Part shown: positions 1 through 10,863 of the stretch, in pieces
Position numbering within the stretch: the first letter of the stretch is position 1
Layout of the letters: every line of letters begins with the position of its first letter
From: Tolypeutes matacus
Lineage: Eukaryota; Chordata; Mammalia; Cingulata; Chlamyphoridae
Length of the DNA: 64,000 bases
Direction of reading: 5' to 3'
Assembly (NCBI GenBank): GCA_026826555.1
Contig: JAKSZT010053881.1
Location: forward strand, 7,327,373 to 7,391,372
Translations under genes and position numbers: made by a program
Notes under the pieces: model-generated
Databases searched by the model: none
What the model was told of the DNA's origin: nothing
What the model saw: the letters and a program-made list of their open reading frames with translations, nothing else

Positions 1-510
1 CAAACATACACATATAGGTGTCCCAGAAGGAGAAGAGAATGGAAAAGAGGCAGAAAGAATATGTGAAGAAATAATGACTGAAAATTTCCCAACCCTTATG
101 AAAGACATAAATATCAATATCCAAGAAGGACAATGCACCCTAAACAAAATAAATCTGACTATACCTACTCTGAGACACATGCTATTCAGAATGTCAAATG
201 CCAGAGATAAAGAGAAAATTCTGAAAGCATCAAGAGAAAAAAAAATCATCACATACTAGGGACGCTCAATAAGATGAAGTACTGAATTCTCATCAGAAAC
301 CATGGAAGCAAGAAGGCAGAGTATGATATATTAAAGGTTCTGAAAGAGAAAAACTTTATCTGGCAAAACTGTCCTTCAAAACTGAGGGTGAGATTAAAAC
401 AAAAAGAGTATGTCAGCAAGAAACCAGATTTACAAGAGATACTAAAGGAAGTGTTACAACCTGAAAGGCGAGAGAGGCCTGGGGAAGAGTGTAGAAATGA
501 AGATTATTAA
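1..510 (+). pseudogene. L1 ORF1 (RNA-binding protein) remnant
   Basis: C-terminal part of the L1 nucleic-acid chaperone. One frame at 74-259 encodes a typical ORF1p stretch (IQEGQCTLNKINLTIP, then RMSNARDKEKILKASREKK) and ends at a stop at 257-259. The family then continues in a different frame, including KPDLQEILKEVL from 421, to a TAA at 508-510. At least one frameshift and one premature stop separate the parts, so it is dead. The N-terminal coiled coil lies outside the window. Confidence 0.85.
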
Positions 511-599
511 TAAGGGTAACAAAAAAGGGGAAAAAGACAGGTAATCGTAAAATAGGTCAATGGAAAACCAAAAGATATACAAAAGAGATAAAGGATGAA

Positions 600-925
600 A
601 TAAGTAGTGCTTTTACAGTTATAACATTGAGTGTTAATGGATTGAACTCCCCAGTCAAAAGACACAGACTGGAAGAATGGATAAAAAAATCAGCCATCTA
701 TATGCTGTCTACAAGAGACTCACCTTACATGCAAAGACACAAATAAACTAAAAGTAAAAGACTGAAAAAAGATATTCTACACAAAGAGTAATAATAATAA
801 TAATAAAAAAGAGCTGGAGTAGCGATAATAATAGTGGACCAAATAGACTTTAAATATAAAACTGCTCTAAGAGATGAAGAAGGACATTATATATTAATAA
901 AAGGAGCAATTCACTAAGAGGAAAC
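600..925 (+). pseudogene. L1 ORF2 endonuclease-domain fragment
   Basis: Remnant of the APE-type endonuclease domain of ORF2. The segment reading NGLNSPVKRHRLEEWIKKS near 637-692 is the usual L1 endonuclease stretch, followed by a degraded part around 790-925 corresponding to the later IDFK / GHYI region. Stops and small indels interrupt it. The domain's C-terminal part is missing: about position 930 the sequence jumps to the reverse transcriptase. Confidence 0.8.
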
Positions 926-929
926 AGCA

Positions 930-3026
930 TAAAAGGGTGGTTCAACACAAGAAAATCAATCAAGGTAATATATCACATTACTAAATTGAGGAAGAAAAAT
1001 CACATGATCATCTCGATTGACATGGAAAAAGCATTTGGCATAATCCAACATCCTTTCTTGATGAAAACTCTCCAAAAGATAGGAATAGAAGGAAACTTTC
1101 TCAACACGATACAGTGCTTATATGAAAAAACCCCACAGCTAACATTGTACTCAATGGAGAAAGACTGAAAGCTTTCCTGCTGAGATTGAGAGCAAGACAG
1201 GGATGCCCACTGTCACCACTGTTATTCAATATTGTGGTAGAAGTTCTAGCAAAAGCAATTAGGCAAGAAAGAGAAATAAAAGGCACTCAAATGGGAAAGG
1301 AAGAAGTAAAACTTTACTATTTGCTGATGACATGATACTATATCTAGAAAATCCTGAAAAATCCACAACAAAGCTACTAGAAGAAATAGATAAGTTCAGC
1401 AAAGTGGCAGGATACATGATTAATACATAAAAAGTCACTAGTGTTTCTATACACTACTAATGAACAACCTGAGGAGGAAGTCAGGAAAAATAAATTCATT
1501 TATAATAGAAACTAAAAGAATCAACTATTTAGGAATAAACTTAACCAAGAACATAAAGGGCTTGTATTCAGAAAACTACAAAACATTGCTAAAAGAAACC
1601 AAAGAAGACCTAAATAAATGGAAGGACAATCCATGTTCATGAATTGGAAGACTATAAATATCATTGAGATATCAGTTCTACCCAATTTTTTCTACAGATT
1701 CAACATAATCCCGTTAAAACTTCCAACAGTCTTTTTTTAAAAAAATAGAATTGGAAAGGCTAATTATGAAATTGATTTGGAAGGGTAAGAGGTCCCAAAT
1801 AGTAAAAAATATCTTAAAAAAGAATAACAAAGTTGGAGGACTCTCACTTCCTGATTTAAAGCATATTACTTGGCTACAGTGGTAAAAACAGCATGGTACT
1901 GGCATATAGATATGTTGACCAATAAAATAGAACTGAGTGTTCAGAAATAAATTCTCAAATTTATGGCAAAGTGATTTTTGACAAGGCTGTCAAGCCCTCC
2001 CAGCTGGGCCAGAACAGTCTATTCAGCAAATGGTTCTGGAAAAACTGTGTATCCACATTCAAAAGAAAGAAGGCGGACCCCTATCTCACACCTTATACAA
2101 AAATTAATAAAAAAATGGATCAAAGACCTAAATATAAAAGCTACAATCATAAAACTCTTGGAAGAAAATGTAAGAAAACATCTTCAAGATATTGTGGTGA
2201 GCAGTGGTTTTTTAAACCTTACACCCAAAGCATGAGCAATGAAAAAAAAATAGATAAATGGGACCTCCTCAGACTTAAACACCTTTGTACATCAAATGAC
2301 TTAGCCAAGAAGGTGAAAAGGCAGCCTACTCAATGGGAGAAAATATTTGGAAACCACATATCCAATAAGGGTTTGATATCCATGTTACATAAAGAGATCA
2401 TATAATCTAATGTAAAAAGACAAGCAACCCAATTAAAAAATGGGCAAAGACTTAAATAGACATTTCTCCAAAGAAGAAATATAAGTGGCCAAAAAGAACA
2501 TGAAAAATGTTCAACATCATTAGCTATTAAGGAATTGCAGAACAAAACTTCACTGGGATATTATTTCTCACCTTATAGAATGGCCATTATTAAAACAAAA
2601 CAAAACAAAACAAACAAAACTACAAGTGCTGGAGAGGATGTAGAGAAATAGTAACACTCCTTCACTGTTGGTAGGAATGTAGAATGGTACAGCTTTTGGG
2701 GAAGACAGTTTGGTGGTACCCCAAGAAACTAAATATAAAACTGCTGCATGATCCAGCAATCTTGTTACTAGAAATATATTCAGAGGAACTGAAAAGAAAG
2801 GACATGAATTGACATTTGCACAATGATGTTCATAGCAGCATTATTCACAATTCCTAAAATATGGTAACAGTCCAAGTGTCCATCAACTGATAAGTGGATA
2901 AATAAAATCTGGTTTATGTATACAATGGAATACTATTCAGCTGTAAGAAGAAATGAAATTGGGATGCAAATGACAACATGGATGAAACTTGAGGACAATA
3001 TGTTGAGTGAAATAAGTCAAACATAA
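930..3026 (+). pseudogene. L1 ORF2 reverse transcriptase and C-terminal domain remnant
   Basis: RT-domain remnant beginning in the finger region (frame from 986, MIISIDMEKAF). It includes the [20 protein letters not shown] motif around 1197-1256 and the catalytic FADD box at 1320-1331, which lies in a shifted frame relative to the preceding motif. The C-terminal region appears in alternating frames: KKADPYLTPYTKI and KIDKWDLLRLKHLC in one, WIKDLNIKATIIK and LEENVRKHLQDI in another. The last frame ends with EYYSAVRRNEIG and a TAA at 3024-3026. Multiple frameshifts make it non-functional. Confidence 0.9.
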
Positions 3027-4036
3027 AATGAAAAATATTGTATGGTCTCACTAATATGAACTAAAATGATGAGTAAACTCATAGACATACATTCTAGAGT
3101 ATAGGTTACTAGGATATTGAATGTGGGTTGAGAATGGGAGCTGGTGCTTAATGTATGTAACGTTATTAATAAGGTTCATTGTAAGTGTGTGGAAATGAAT
3201 AGAGTTGGCAATACATTATAGTGAGTATAACTAACACTGCTGATTTATAAATGTGATTGTGTATGAAAGGGGTAGTGTGTGGACATAATATTTCAACTGA
3301 AAGAAAGCTAGAGTAATGTAGGGAGTGTGTAACAGTGATTTTGGTAGTGGATGAAGATTGTGGTTAATAGTATAAGAATGTTCTTCCTTTACAGTGTTAA
3401 GAATATGGTGATACATGGGAAAATTATAACTAATGTAACTTATGGATTACAGTTAACAGTAAAATTGTAATATTTTTGCAGCAATGGCAAAGAGGATATT
3501 ATATCAATTCTGAGGGACAAAAATAGGGCAGTAAAATGGGGCATGGAGTTTTTCCTTTTGGAGTAATGAAAACATTCTAAAATTGACTGAGGTGATGACA
3601 GCACAACTCTGTGATGAATATGAGAGCCACTGAATATACACCATGAATGGATTGTACAAAGCATGGGGCTGTACAACACAATGAATCCTGTGGTAGAAGA
3701 CAGACCATGGTTAACTGAACAAATATGAGAACATTCTCTCATGAACCGTAAAAAGTATATAATACTTATACAGGGTGTCAATAACGGGGTGGGTTGGGGG
3801 AAAACACAACAAATGTAAAATATTGGCAATAGTTAATAATGTTTTGACGGTGCTTTTTCTTAGTTTGTAACAATTGTTTCACAACAATGCGAGGTGTTGG
3901 TGGGATAATAAATTGGAGCCCTGTGTGATGATATGCATGTTTGTTTTGTAGGTTCACAGCTTTTACTATACACTTATTGGTTATGGATATTCATATATGA
4001 ATGATAAACTTCAATTTAAAAAAGTTTTAAAAAATT

Positions 4037-5012
4037 GGCCAGAAGAGTTGAATGGACATTTCCCCAAAGAAGATAAACAAATGACCAACAAGCACATCAA
4101 AAGATGCTTAACATTATTGACCATTTGGGAAATAAATAACCACAATGAGATACCATTTCACATCTACTAGAATGGTCACTAGTAAAAAAAAAGCAAGAGA
4201 ATGTAGAAAAATAGGAACACTTGTTCACTGTTAATGGGCATGTAAAATGGTACAGTCTCTGTGGAAAACAGTTTGGTAGTTCCTCAGAAAGTTAAATATG
4301 GAATTACCATATGACCTGGTCTGTACATAGTGGCATTATTTACAATTGCCCAAAGATGGAAGCAACCCCAGTGTCTACCAACAGGTGAATGGATAAATAA
4401 AATGTGGTATATATGCATAATGGAATATTATTCTGCCATATAAGGAATGAAGTTCTGATACATGAGACAACATGAATGAACCCTGATGATATCACATTGA
4501 GTGAAATAAGCCAGACACAAAAGGACAAACAGATATGAAATAATTAGAATAAGCCAATCCATAGAATCAGAAGCTGGAATACATGTTATCAGGGACTGAG
4601 TGAAAGTAGAGAATGGAGAGTTAATGCTTAATTGGTACAGAGTTTCTATTTGGAGTGATAGAGAAGTTTTTATAATGAATGCTGGTTATAGTAGCACAAC
4701 ATTGTGAATGTAATTAACTCTACTGAATTATATATTTGAATGTGGTTAATAGAGGACATTTTAGGTTATGTTACTAGAAGAAATTAAAAAAAAAACCCAC
4801 TATAAGGTCATACAACCCTAATGTAAATTATGGGCTATAGTTAATATTATAATTCTAATAATATTTTATCAGTTTTAACAAAAGTACCACATTAATGTAA
4901 AGTGTTAATAGGGAAAACTGTGTGTATATGTAGGGTATATGGGAATTCTTTATTTTCTGTATGATTTTTCTGTAAACTTATAACTTCTCTTAAAAATGTT
5001 AAAAAATTTGGA
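4037..5012 (+). mobile_element. Second L1, 5'-truncated 3' end
   Basis: A second sense L1 directly after the first. It starts in the ORF2 C-terminal region (sequence equivalent to 2440-2520 of the first copy), passes through the ORF2 end and 3' UTR, and ends at about 5012 in an A-rich stretch. Its last 130 bases match the antisense tail at 18726-18899 and the sense tail near 55310-55450. The block 4320-4540 parallels 2840-3030 of the first copy. Confidence 0.88.
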
Positions 5013-7464
5013 AAATGCTTGTTAACAGAGAGGGGGCATTCCCTTAGAAGCATAGGTAGTTCACTTCAACAGTGCCACTGCATTTTACGTTTTCATCTGT
5101 ATTACTTTTTTATAAAACTAATTTATCAGATAAACTAACAATTTTCACCTGAAACCATAAATTTACACTTTTCACATTGGTTTTATTTGTCCAAAGGCAC
5201 AGAAAATATGTTAAACTTTAAAATTTTTGGTCAATAGATTAAATTATACAAACACCAGAGTATTTTATGCATCTAGTATATTGAAAGTTGGCTATTAGAT
5301 CTTTTTATATTAGTGTTTTTCATTATTGACAGCTGTTTACTAGTGCGATTAAATACATTCCTCCAATGCTTTTAAGAATCATGGACAAAACATTTTGGTT
5401 CTCTGAATGGGATTCAGATCTGTAATCAATCCCATGGATCATTTAAAATTACTAATCATAAGCAAATAGATAAGCAAGAATGACTATAAACTGGGTTAAT
5501 TACTGTAGCTCAAGTTTTAGTTCACAATTTTGACTTTCAAAGGCTACACAAACCAATTTTGTACTCTTAGATTATAATGAGCAGTCTTTATTCTTTAATC
5601 ACTTCGCCCCGTTTCTAGCTGTCTAATGTAACATTCCTTTGAAGTCTGGAAAGATCTAACATAATTGAAGAAATGTCGAACTACTTGACTCTTTTTTTTA
5701 ATATAAAGGAATTAAACATTAATCAGGCTTGTGCATCTCAATTAAGCCAATTAAAATTATCACAGAATGCAGTGCATACCACAATAGGTAGCTTTAATGC
5801 TTGAATACATTATTAAGTTTTACCTAATGTTTCCATCTTCATTGTTACCCAGAAAGGAAATATAGACCTGAAGTCCATATTAGAAAGTCCTGGCTAGTTA
5901 ATATGGCATGGGGAAGCCCTGGTGAAAGAAGCACTTAAAGTGATGTTCACTCCACTAGTGCTGATAATACTGGAACTCACCTTAATTCTTTTTGCCAAAG
6001 AAGGAGTCTTGTAATTACGGCAATGACTGGTGCTTCATCCAAATAGCCTATTAAATATGCAGTTTGCTTCCTTAATGGCTGGGAAACACAGTTTTGGTCT
6101 TGCAGGCTATGTTATATACACAAAGTCCATATAATTACTAATAATTTGTAACAAGTGTTAATTGATAAACAGCTCCCTCTGGTAGCTTAATTAAAGCTGT
6201 AGAATAGCTAGGCGATTTACAACTGGGATTGATCTCAATTAGTCAACAAAATCTGTGTAGTCTGTTCAAAGGAGAATAAGGAAATTTAGCCTAGTGAGGC
6301 TTTGGGGATTTTATCTTGTCTTTCCTGTTCCTTTTTCCTTCAAGAAGAGAAATACAATCAGAAGAGCTGCCTTACTTTGTCAGTAGCAATCTACCCAGTT
6401 TTTACTGTGCATTACTTGTAGGCTCTTCAGCATTTGATCTTCCATTTGTTTATTCTCTGCCAGGTTACTGAAAAACATTCAAGCATTTGCTTTTATTACA
6501 CCCAGTGGTACACACTGCTGCACTCCAACCTCGAGGGACATAAAAGTAGAAAGAAAAAAACAGTTTTTAAAAATGCTAGGTTTTGATCTTGTAGGTCTGT
6601 TTACAAACTGGCATTTTGGGGCCAAAATTAGAAAAAGCCTAGGAAAGGTGACATGGGAGAATCAATCTAGACATAGTGGCCTGGGGATCTTGTGAAGCCA
6701 GCTTGTCTGTTTTAGGACTCAACTTATTTAATCATGTGGGCTGATACAGTAAAAATCTAACCTAAGCGTTGGTGAAATTGCCCCTATGGAATAGAAGGGG
6801 AAAAAAGCATCATCTGTGCTCAGTGCTGCAAACAGCTGCTGAAACATTAATTAATCTGTTTGCAAATAAATTGTGGATCTGTACTAGCTGAAATTGCTGT
6901 TATAAATAAGCTGGGATGCTGTACTTTCCAGATTTGCCTGTATCTTAAGACTTTTTTCATATGCTGTAAAAATCACCAGGGCCCTGATTTTGAGCATTTC
7001 CTCCTGGAAGCTCTGAGCAAGTGCACTGATATCACCTCTTAGATACTTGGCTTGGAGGCAATTCTTACCAGTGGTGGTACATTTGAAGGCTTTACAATAC
7101 TGTGTGAAAAGTCTGCACCTCATTTAAGTCAGATTTGTTAATCAAAGAGAATGAAATATTCTGCATAGCAAATGGATGTGGATTTAGTAATTTTATAATT
7201 TTAAAACATTCCGTAAGTGTCACCGTTGCTTAATTTGTTCCAACTAAGCTGTGGCAAATTCTAGTTGTCTTGACACTTGTAAGATTAATGTTGGTTCCCA
7301 GTGTTTACTCATTATTATTTTTAAAGTAATAGGATACGTAGCTGGAACAGAGAATCTGAAAAAGTTGCCTTGCCAAATTGAAATTCTGATGCTCCCTGTT
7401 CCCTGTGCTTCTGTCATGTACGCTTGAAGATTATTTCAATTCAATGAACACTCATGTGCCTACT
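5013..7464. other. Repeat-free AT-rich block, candidate conserved noncoding DNA
   Basis: About 2.4 kb with no recognisable interspersed repeat and no credible ORF. It is rich in TAAT/ATTA homeodomain-type cores, with a dense stretch at 5690-6270 that includes TTAATTAAAGCT around 6186-6197 and an imperfect CTCF-like motif on the minus strand at 6171-6185. Repeat exclusion plus such motifs is typical of developmental enhancers in gene deserts, but conservation cannot be judged from one sequence. Confidence 0.4.
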
Positions 7465-7575
7465 CTTCATATATTCAACAAATATTTATGAGTGCCTACT
7501 ATGAGCCATTGACATTGCTAGTGCTGAGACACAGAAGGTATTCAGAACGTAACCCTTACTCTCACTGGATTCAGG
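7465..7575 (-). repeat. L2 LINE 3' end fragment
   Basis: Contains the hallmark antisense L2 tail (AACAAATATTTATGAGTGCC followed by TACTATGAGCCA) and the associated downstream stretch. Ancient mammalian LINE2. It abuts the hAT element to the right. Confidence 0.75.
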
Positions 7576-7583
7576 CTGTAGTG

Positions 7584-7803
7584 TAGGGATTGGCAAACTT
7601 TTTCTTTAAGGATCAGGTAGTAAATATTATAGGCTTTAGGGGATCAGACAGTCTCTGTTCCAACTACACGACTGTTGTAGGATGAAAGCAGCTGTAGCCG
7701 ATATGTAAATGGATGGCCATGTCTGTGTTTCAATAAAACTTTATTTACAAAAATCCTGTGATAGGCCAGATTTAGACCTCAGGCTGTAGTTTGTCAATCA
7801 CTG
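7584..7803 (+). mobile_element. Non-autonomous hAT DNA transposon fossil (MER-type)
   Basis: A 220-bp element matching a common mammalian hAT MITE (GGCAAACTTTTTCT... then AATAAAACTTTATTTACAAAA near the 3' end). Ends are inverted repeats: TAGGGATTGGCAAAC on the left, and CAGTGATTGACAAAC when the right end is read in reverse. Flanking 8-bp target duplications are imperfect, CTGTAGTG (7576-7583) and ATATAGTG (7804-7811), 6 of 8 identical. The exact family name is not assigned. Confidence 0.75.
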
Positions 7804-8119
7804 ATATAGTGGGAAAGAGTCAAAACAGCCAAACTACAACACAGTGTGACCAAACTACAACACAGTGTGTGCTATTGGAGCATATTGTAGGGGCACTTTA
7901 TTCAGGTTTGGTGGTGGTGGTGATGGTGGCAATCGTATGTTAGGGTTAGGATCAACAAATTCTTTAGAGGAACTGTAAGTAAAATCATCTGTATAAGAAG
8001 AAGTTATTCAGATGAAGTGACAAGGTCGGGAGAGTGTCCTAGTAGAGTTGACAAGATGGGCAAAAGCCCAGGGTGAGATTCAGCATGGTATATGGGGTGG
8101 TATCATTAGGACTGTAGGT

Positions 8120-8512
8120 TAATGTTCTGATTTTCCTCCTCCCTCTGAGCACATAGTAGGCACACACATCTCCATTCCCCTGACGGTAAACATACCCATG
8201 TGATTAGCTTTTTTCAATGAAATGTGAGAAGAAGTGAAATGGATTATTTCTGGGAGGGAGATTTATGAGTCACTGCTTCTTTTTCCACATTCACATCCCT
8301 TGCTGCGGGAGTCATAGAAACACTTTTTGTGGTAGAACCTCTTCCTGCCTTGGTTCCTGAGTGATTATAATAACAGAGACCCCTTATAACTTGCTTAGGA
8401 CATGTAGTGTGTGAGTCTGATAAGTCTTTGTTGAGTAAAACCACTGAAATGTTGGGGTTTTCTTTTTATTCTGGCATAACCTTGTCTATCCTGACAGTTA
8501 CAGTGTGTTCCT
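8120..8512 (+). mobile_element. MLT1-like MaLR solo LTR
   Basis: Old LTR ending in a typical MaLR 3' end (GGCATAACCTTGTCTATCCTGAC at about 8474-8496). An antisense relative lies at 43308-43640, where the same end reads as its reverse complement. The usual AATAAA region is degraded. The subfamily was assigned by memory of the family and is uncertain. Confidence 0.6.
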
Positions 8513-8524
8513 GGGAATGAAACT

Positions 8525-8835
8525 ATTTGTGAAAGGCTTCGTCCTGGCTACTGGAGTAGATACAAAGATTTCAAGGAATTTACAATCTACTGGCACTCAG
8601 TTTTGCCACAAAGCAAAAGATGGTAGGTGCTTTGAGAGAAGTAAATAGTGCTAAGGGAACATAGAAGAGAGAGAGAACACATCCTTGGGACTATCAGGAA
8701 AGGTTTCATCAAGAGCTGTCATTTGAGTTGGACTATGAAGAACAATTGGGGTTTTATCAGGCAACGAGTAGGAAAAGACATATGGATGTTAAGAGGAGAA
8801 TGTGACAACATGTGGAGGCCAAAAAGTATAGTTTA
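8525..8835 (-). repeat. L2 LINE fragment
   Basis: Antisense L2-like 3' region with the usual GAAAGGTTTCATCAAGAG / TTTGAGTTGGACTATGAAGA order. A short open frame here (8648-8836) is a repeat shadow. Confidence 0.6.
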
Positions 8836-9204
8836 AAAATTGTGCAGATTGGCAGCAAGACAGGAAAATCAAGGCCAGTTAATGGGAAACCTTAAATGCC
8901 ATGCTAAGAGGTTTGAACCTTGAGCTGCAGTGGGCAGAGCAGTTGATTTCTAGTGTTCTCTCTATTCACCAGCTGGAAGGGATGAGGTCCCTCTCTCCAT
9001 TGCCCCCTCCGTTATGGCCCTGGACAACTGATCAGGCCTGCACTGAAAGGCTACATTTGGGAGGGCACAGCCCTGTAAGAATCCTGAGTCTAGTGCCTCT
9101 CCCTCGAGGCATCATGCAGAGACCCTGAAGATTACGGTGAGACAGAGGCAGCAGCTGGATTGCAGGGCACTTTGTGGTAAGGCTTAGCCTGGGCTTATTA
9201 ATTC
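8836..9204. other. Unique intergenic stretch
   Basis: No recognisable repeat or gene. It is somewhat more GC-rich than its surroundings. A 75-codon open frame at 8901-9128 shows no recognisable domain and is probably chance. Confidence 0.4.
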
Positions 9205-9345
9205 AGTTTTAAGGGTGGTGAAACCAAGGCCCAGAGAGGTTATGCAAGTCATTCGGCTAGTTCACGGCTGAGCCTGCACTAGAATCTAAATTTTCTGACT
9301 TTCAAGCCAGAGCTTTTTCTATCTCACCATACTGCCTCTGGAGCC
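9205..9345 (-). repeat. MIR SINE, antisense
   Basis: Matches antisense MIR core: GGCCCAGAGAGGTTATGCAA, then a GCTAGTTCACGGCTGAGCC segment, then TTCAAGCCAGAGC. Ancient tRNA-derived SINE. Confidence 0.75.
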
Positions 9346-9674
9346 AGAAAATCCCAACCCAGAATCAAGTTCTTTAAGTGCACCCAAAACGATACAGGAA
9401 GTCAGAGGGCAGAAGCTGGATCTGGGGTGGTTGGAAGAACAACTGTCACAGTGCATGGGACCTTTGGTCAATGGAGCCTATAATTAGGGAATATAAAACC
9501 CTGAAACTCCCACAGGTGTGGTTGTCCTTGACATTAGCCTTGTGCTTACATTAGTATCCATTTATAGGCTTGCAATTCTTGAACTTTACAAATTCATTTT
9601 GTCAATACTTGTTACTGTTAAGACAATATTATTCTAGGAGAAATAAGTTTAAAAATTTTATTAATGTCTTTCTA

Positions 9675-9800
9675 CCCCAGAGGCAGTGAGGTATAGAGCA
9701 ATGAATCAGGATTAAGACAATTTAGATCTAGTCTGGGCTTCAAACCTTACCAACTTTAATATCTTTGTGTGAGACTCAACCACTTTGGAATTTTCTCATC
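9675..9800 (+). repeat. MIR SINE, sense, degraded
   Basis: Sense MIR signature: GAGGTATAGAGCAATGAATC start, internal GTCTGGGCTTCAAACC and a degraded CTCATC region after it. Confidence 0.55.
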
Positions 9801-10209
9801 CAACTCACTGATAGGGCTTAAGAATCTCTGTAAATTACCTTTGTTACTACCAGTTGTAAGAAGTGGTTATCTGAGTTCGATTAAGAAGGAAGAGCTTACT
9901 TCTCTGGGATTTTACTTGGACATCAGCACTGCCTGTTCAGGATGCTGGGCTGGGCTAGGCCACTTTACTTCTCTTGGAACATATTCTCTGTCTTCCCTAG
10001 ATTGAGGACCACTACATCCTCTGTACCTCCATGGCATCTTACACTTATTTTTACACATTTGTTTACATTGTTTTCTCTTCCACTTATCTAGAAATTCACT
10101 GAACAGTCTTGCTAATCTTTGGGTCTTCACAGAGTGAGGTGAAGTGGGATCTCATCATATGTGAGTCATTCCTACCCAGATGCACCTTACTATACATACT
10201 TAGAGGCAG

Positions 10210-10213
<4 letters not shown>

Positions 10214-10255
<42 letters not shown>

Positions 10256-10265
10256 NNNNNNNNNN

Positions 10266-10307
<42 letters not shown>
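10214..10307. repeat. (GA)n microsatellite containing a 10-N assembly gap
   Basis: About 42 bases of GA on each side of ten Ns at 10256-10265. The Ns sit inside the repeat, so true array length is unknown. The open frames of 76 and 202 residues that cross it are repeat translations. Confidence 0.97.
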
Positions 10308-10311
<4 letters not shown>

Positions 10312-10326
10312 TGGAGAGGGAAAGGG

Positions 10327-10858
10327 TGTGATTGTTTGAAGATTTTTGTGGATCCCAGAAAAGATTATATTCTTGGAGCTAATCCATTCCTGTGGGTATG
10401 GGACCCTTTGATTGGATTCAGTTGCGGGTGGGGGGGGCGATTTTAATTGAATTGCTTGAGTGAGGCCTGACCCAGGGTGGGTCTTGGTCCTCTTGCTGGA
10501 GTCCTTTATAAACGGGGGACAGAAAAAGCTGCAGAGACAGAGAGAAACCCCAAGAAGCAGAGAGAGGGGTCCTGGAGGCTGGAGGCTGGAATCAGTGGAG
10601 CACAGAGGCATGAAAAGAGACCCTGAGAGGCTGAAAGAGAGGCCCAGAGGGGAGGGGAGAGATGAGAGGGCCAGCACTGTGCCCTGCAAGTGCAGATCGC
10701 CCACAGCTGCAAGTTGGTAATACAGATCTCTCGATGATGCCTTGATTTGGACACTTTCATAGCTTCAGAACTGTAAGCTTTTTAACCTAATAAATTTCTG
10801 GGATAAAAGTCAATGTATTTCTAGGATATTGCATTGGCAGTCCTTAGAAACTAAAACA
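10327..10858 (+). mobile_element. Xenarthran MaLR-type solo LTR, near complete
   Basis: A 532-bp LTR beginning TGTG and ending AAAACA, with imperfect 5-bp flanks AAGGG and GAGGG. The interior carries GGACCCTTTGATTGGATTCA, a GAGTCCTTTATAAACGG promoter-like stretch (TTTATAAA near 10502), GATTTGGACACTTTC, and the polyadenylation signal AATAAA around 10790. Two relatives occur in the window: 30740-31126 (internally inverted) and 63903-64000 (antisense, cut by the edge). The TG/CA ends, the polyA signal and the 3' end resembling MaLR support an LTR. Confidence 0.7.
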
Positions 10859-10863
10859 GAGGG

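Larger units (their letters stand above)
1..4035 (+). mobile_element. L1 LINE, 5' truncated by window edge, decayed
   Basis: Sense-strand L1 retrotransposon running in from the left edge. In order it shows the C-terminal part of ORF1, a short inter-ORF spacer, ORF2 endonuclease fragment, reverse transcriptase and C-terminal parts, and a long 3' UTR ending in an A-rich stretch near 4015-4035. Every ORF is broken by stops and frameshifts. The 3' UTR part at about 3640-3990 matches the reverse complement of 38100-38450, so it belongs to a lineage with several copies here. Seen directly as L1 protein motifs; the subfamily is not assigned. Confidence 0.93.

Noticed and set aside
1971..2405. 144-codon open frame
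   Set aside because: It is the decayed L1 ORF2 C-terminal region. Family sequence switches frames within it.
3440..3829. 129-codon minus-strand open frame
   Set aside because: Antisense of L1 3' UTR. It has no known coding function.
10500..10512. TTTATAAA as a gene promoter TATA box
   Set aside because: It lies inside an LTR and no downstream gene is visible. At most an old LTR promoter.
10096..10704. 202-codon minus-strand open frame
   Set aside because: It is translated from the GA/CT microsatellite and the LTR and runs through the N gap.
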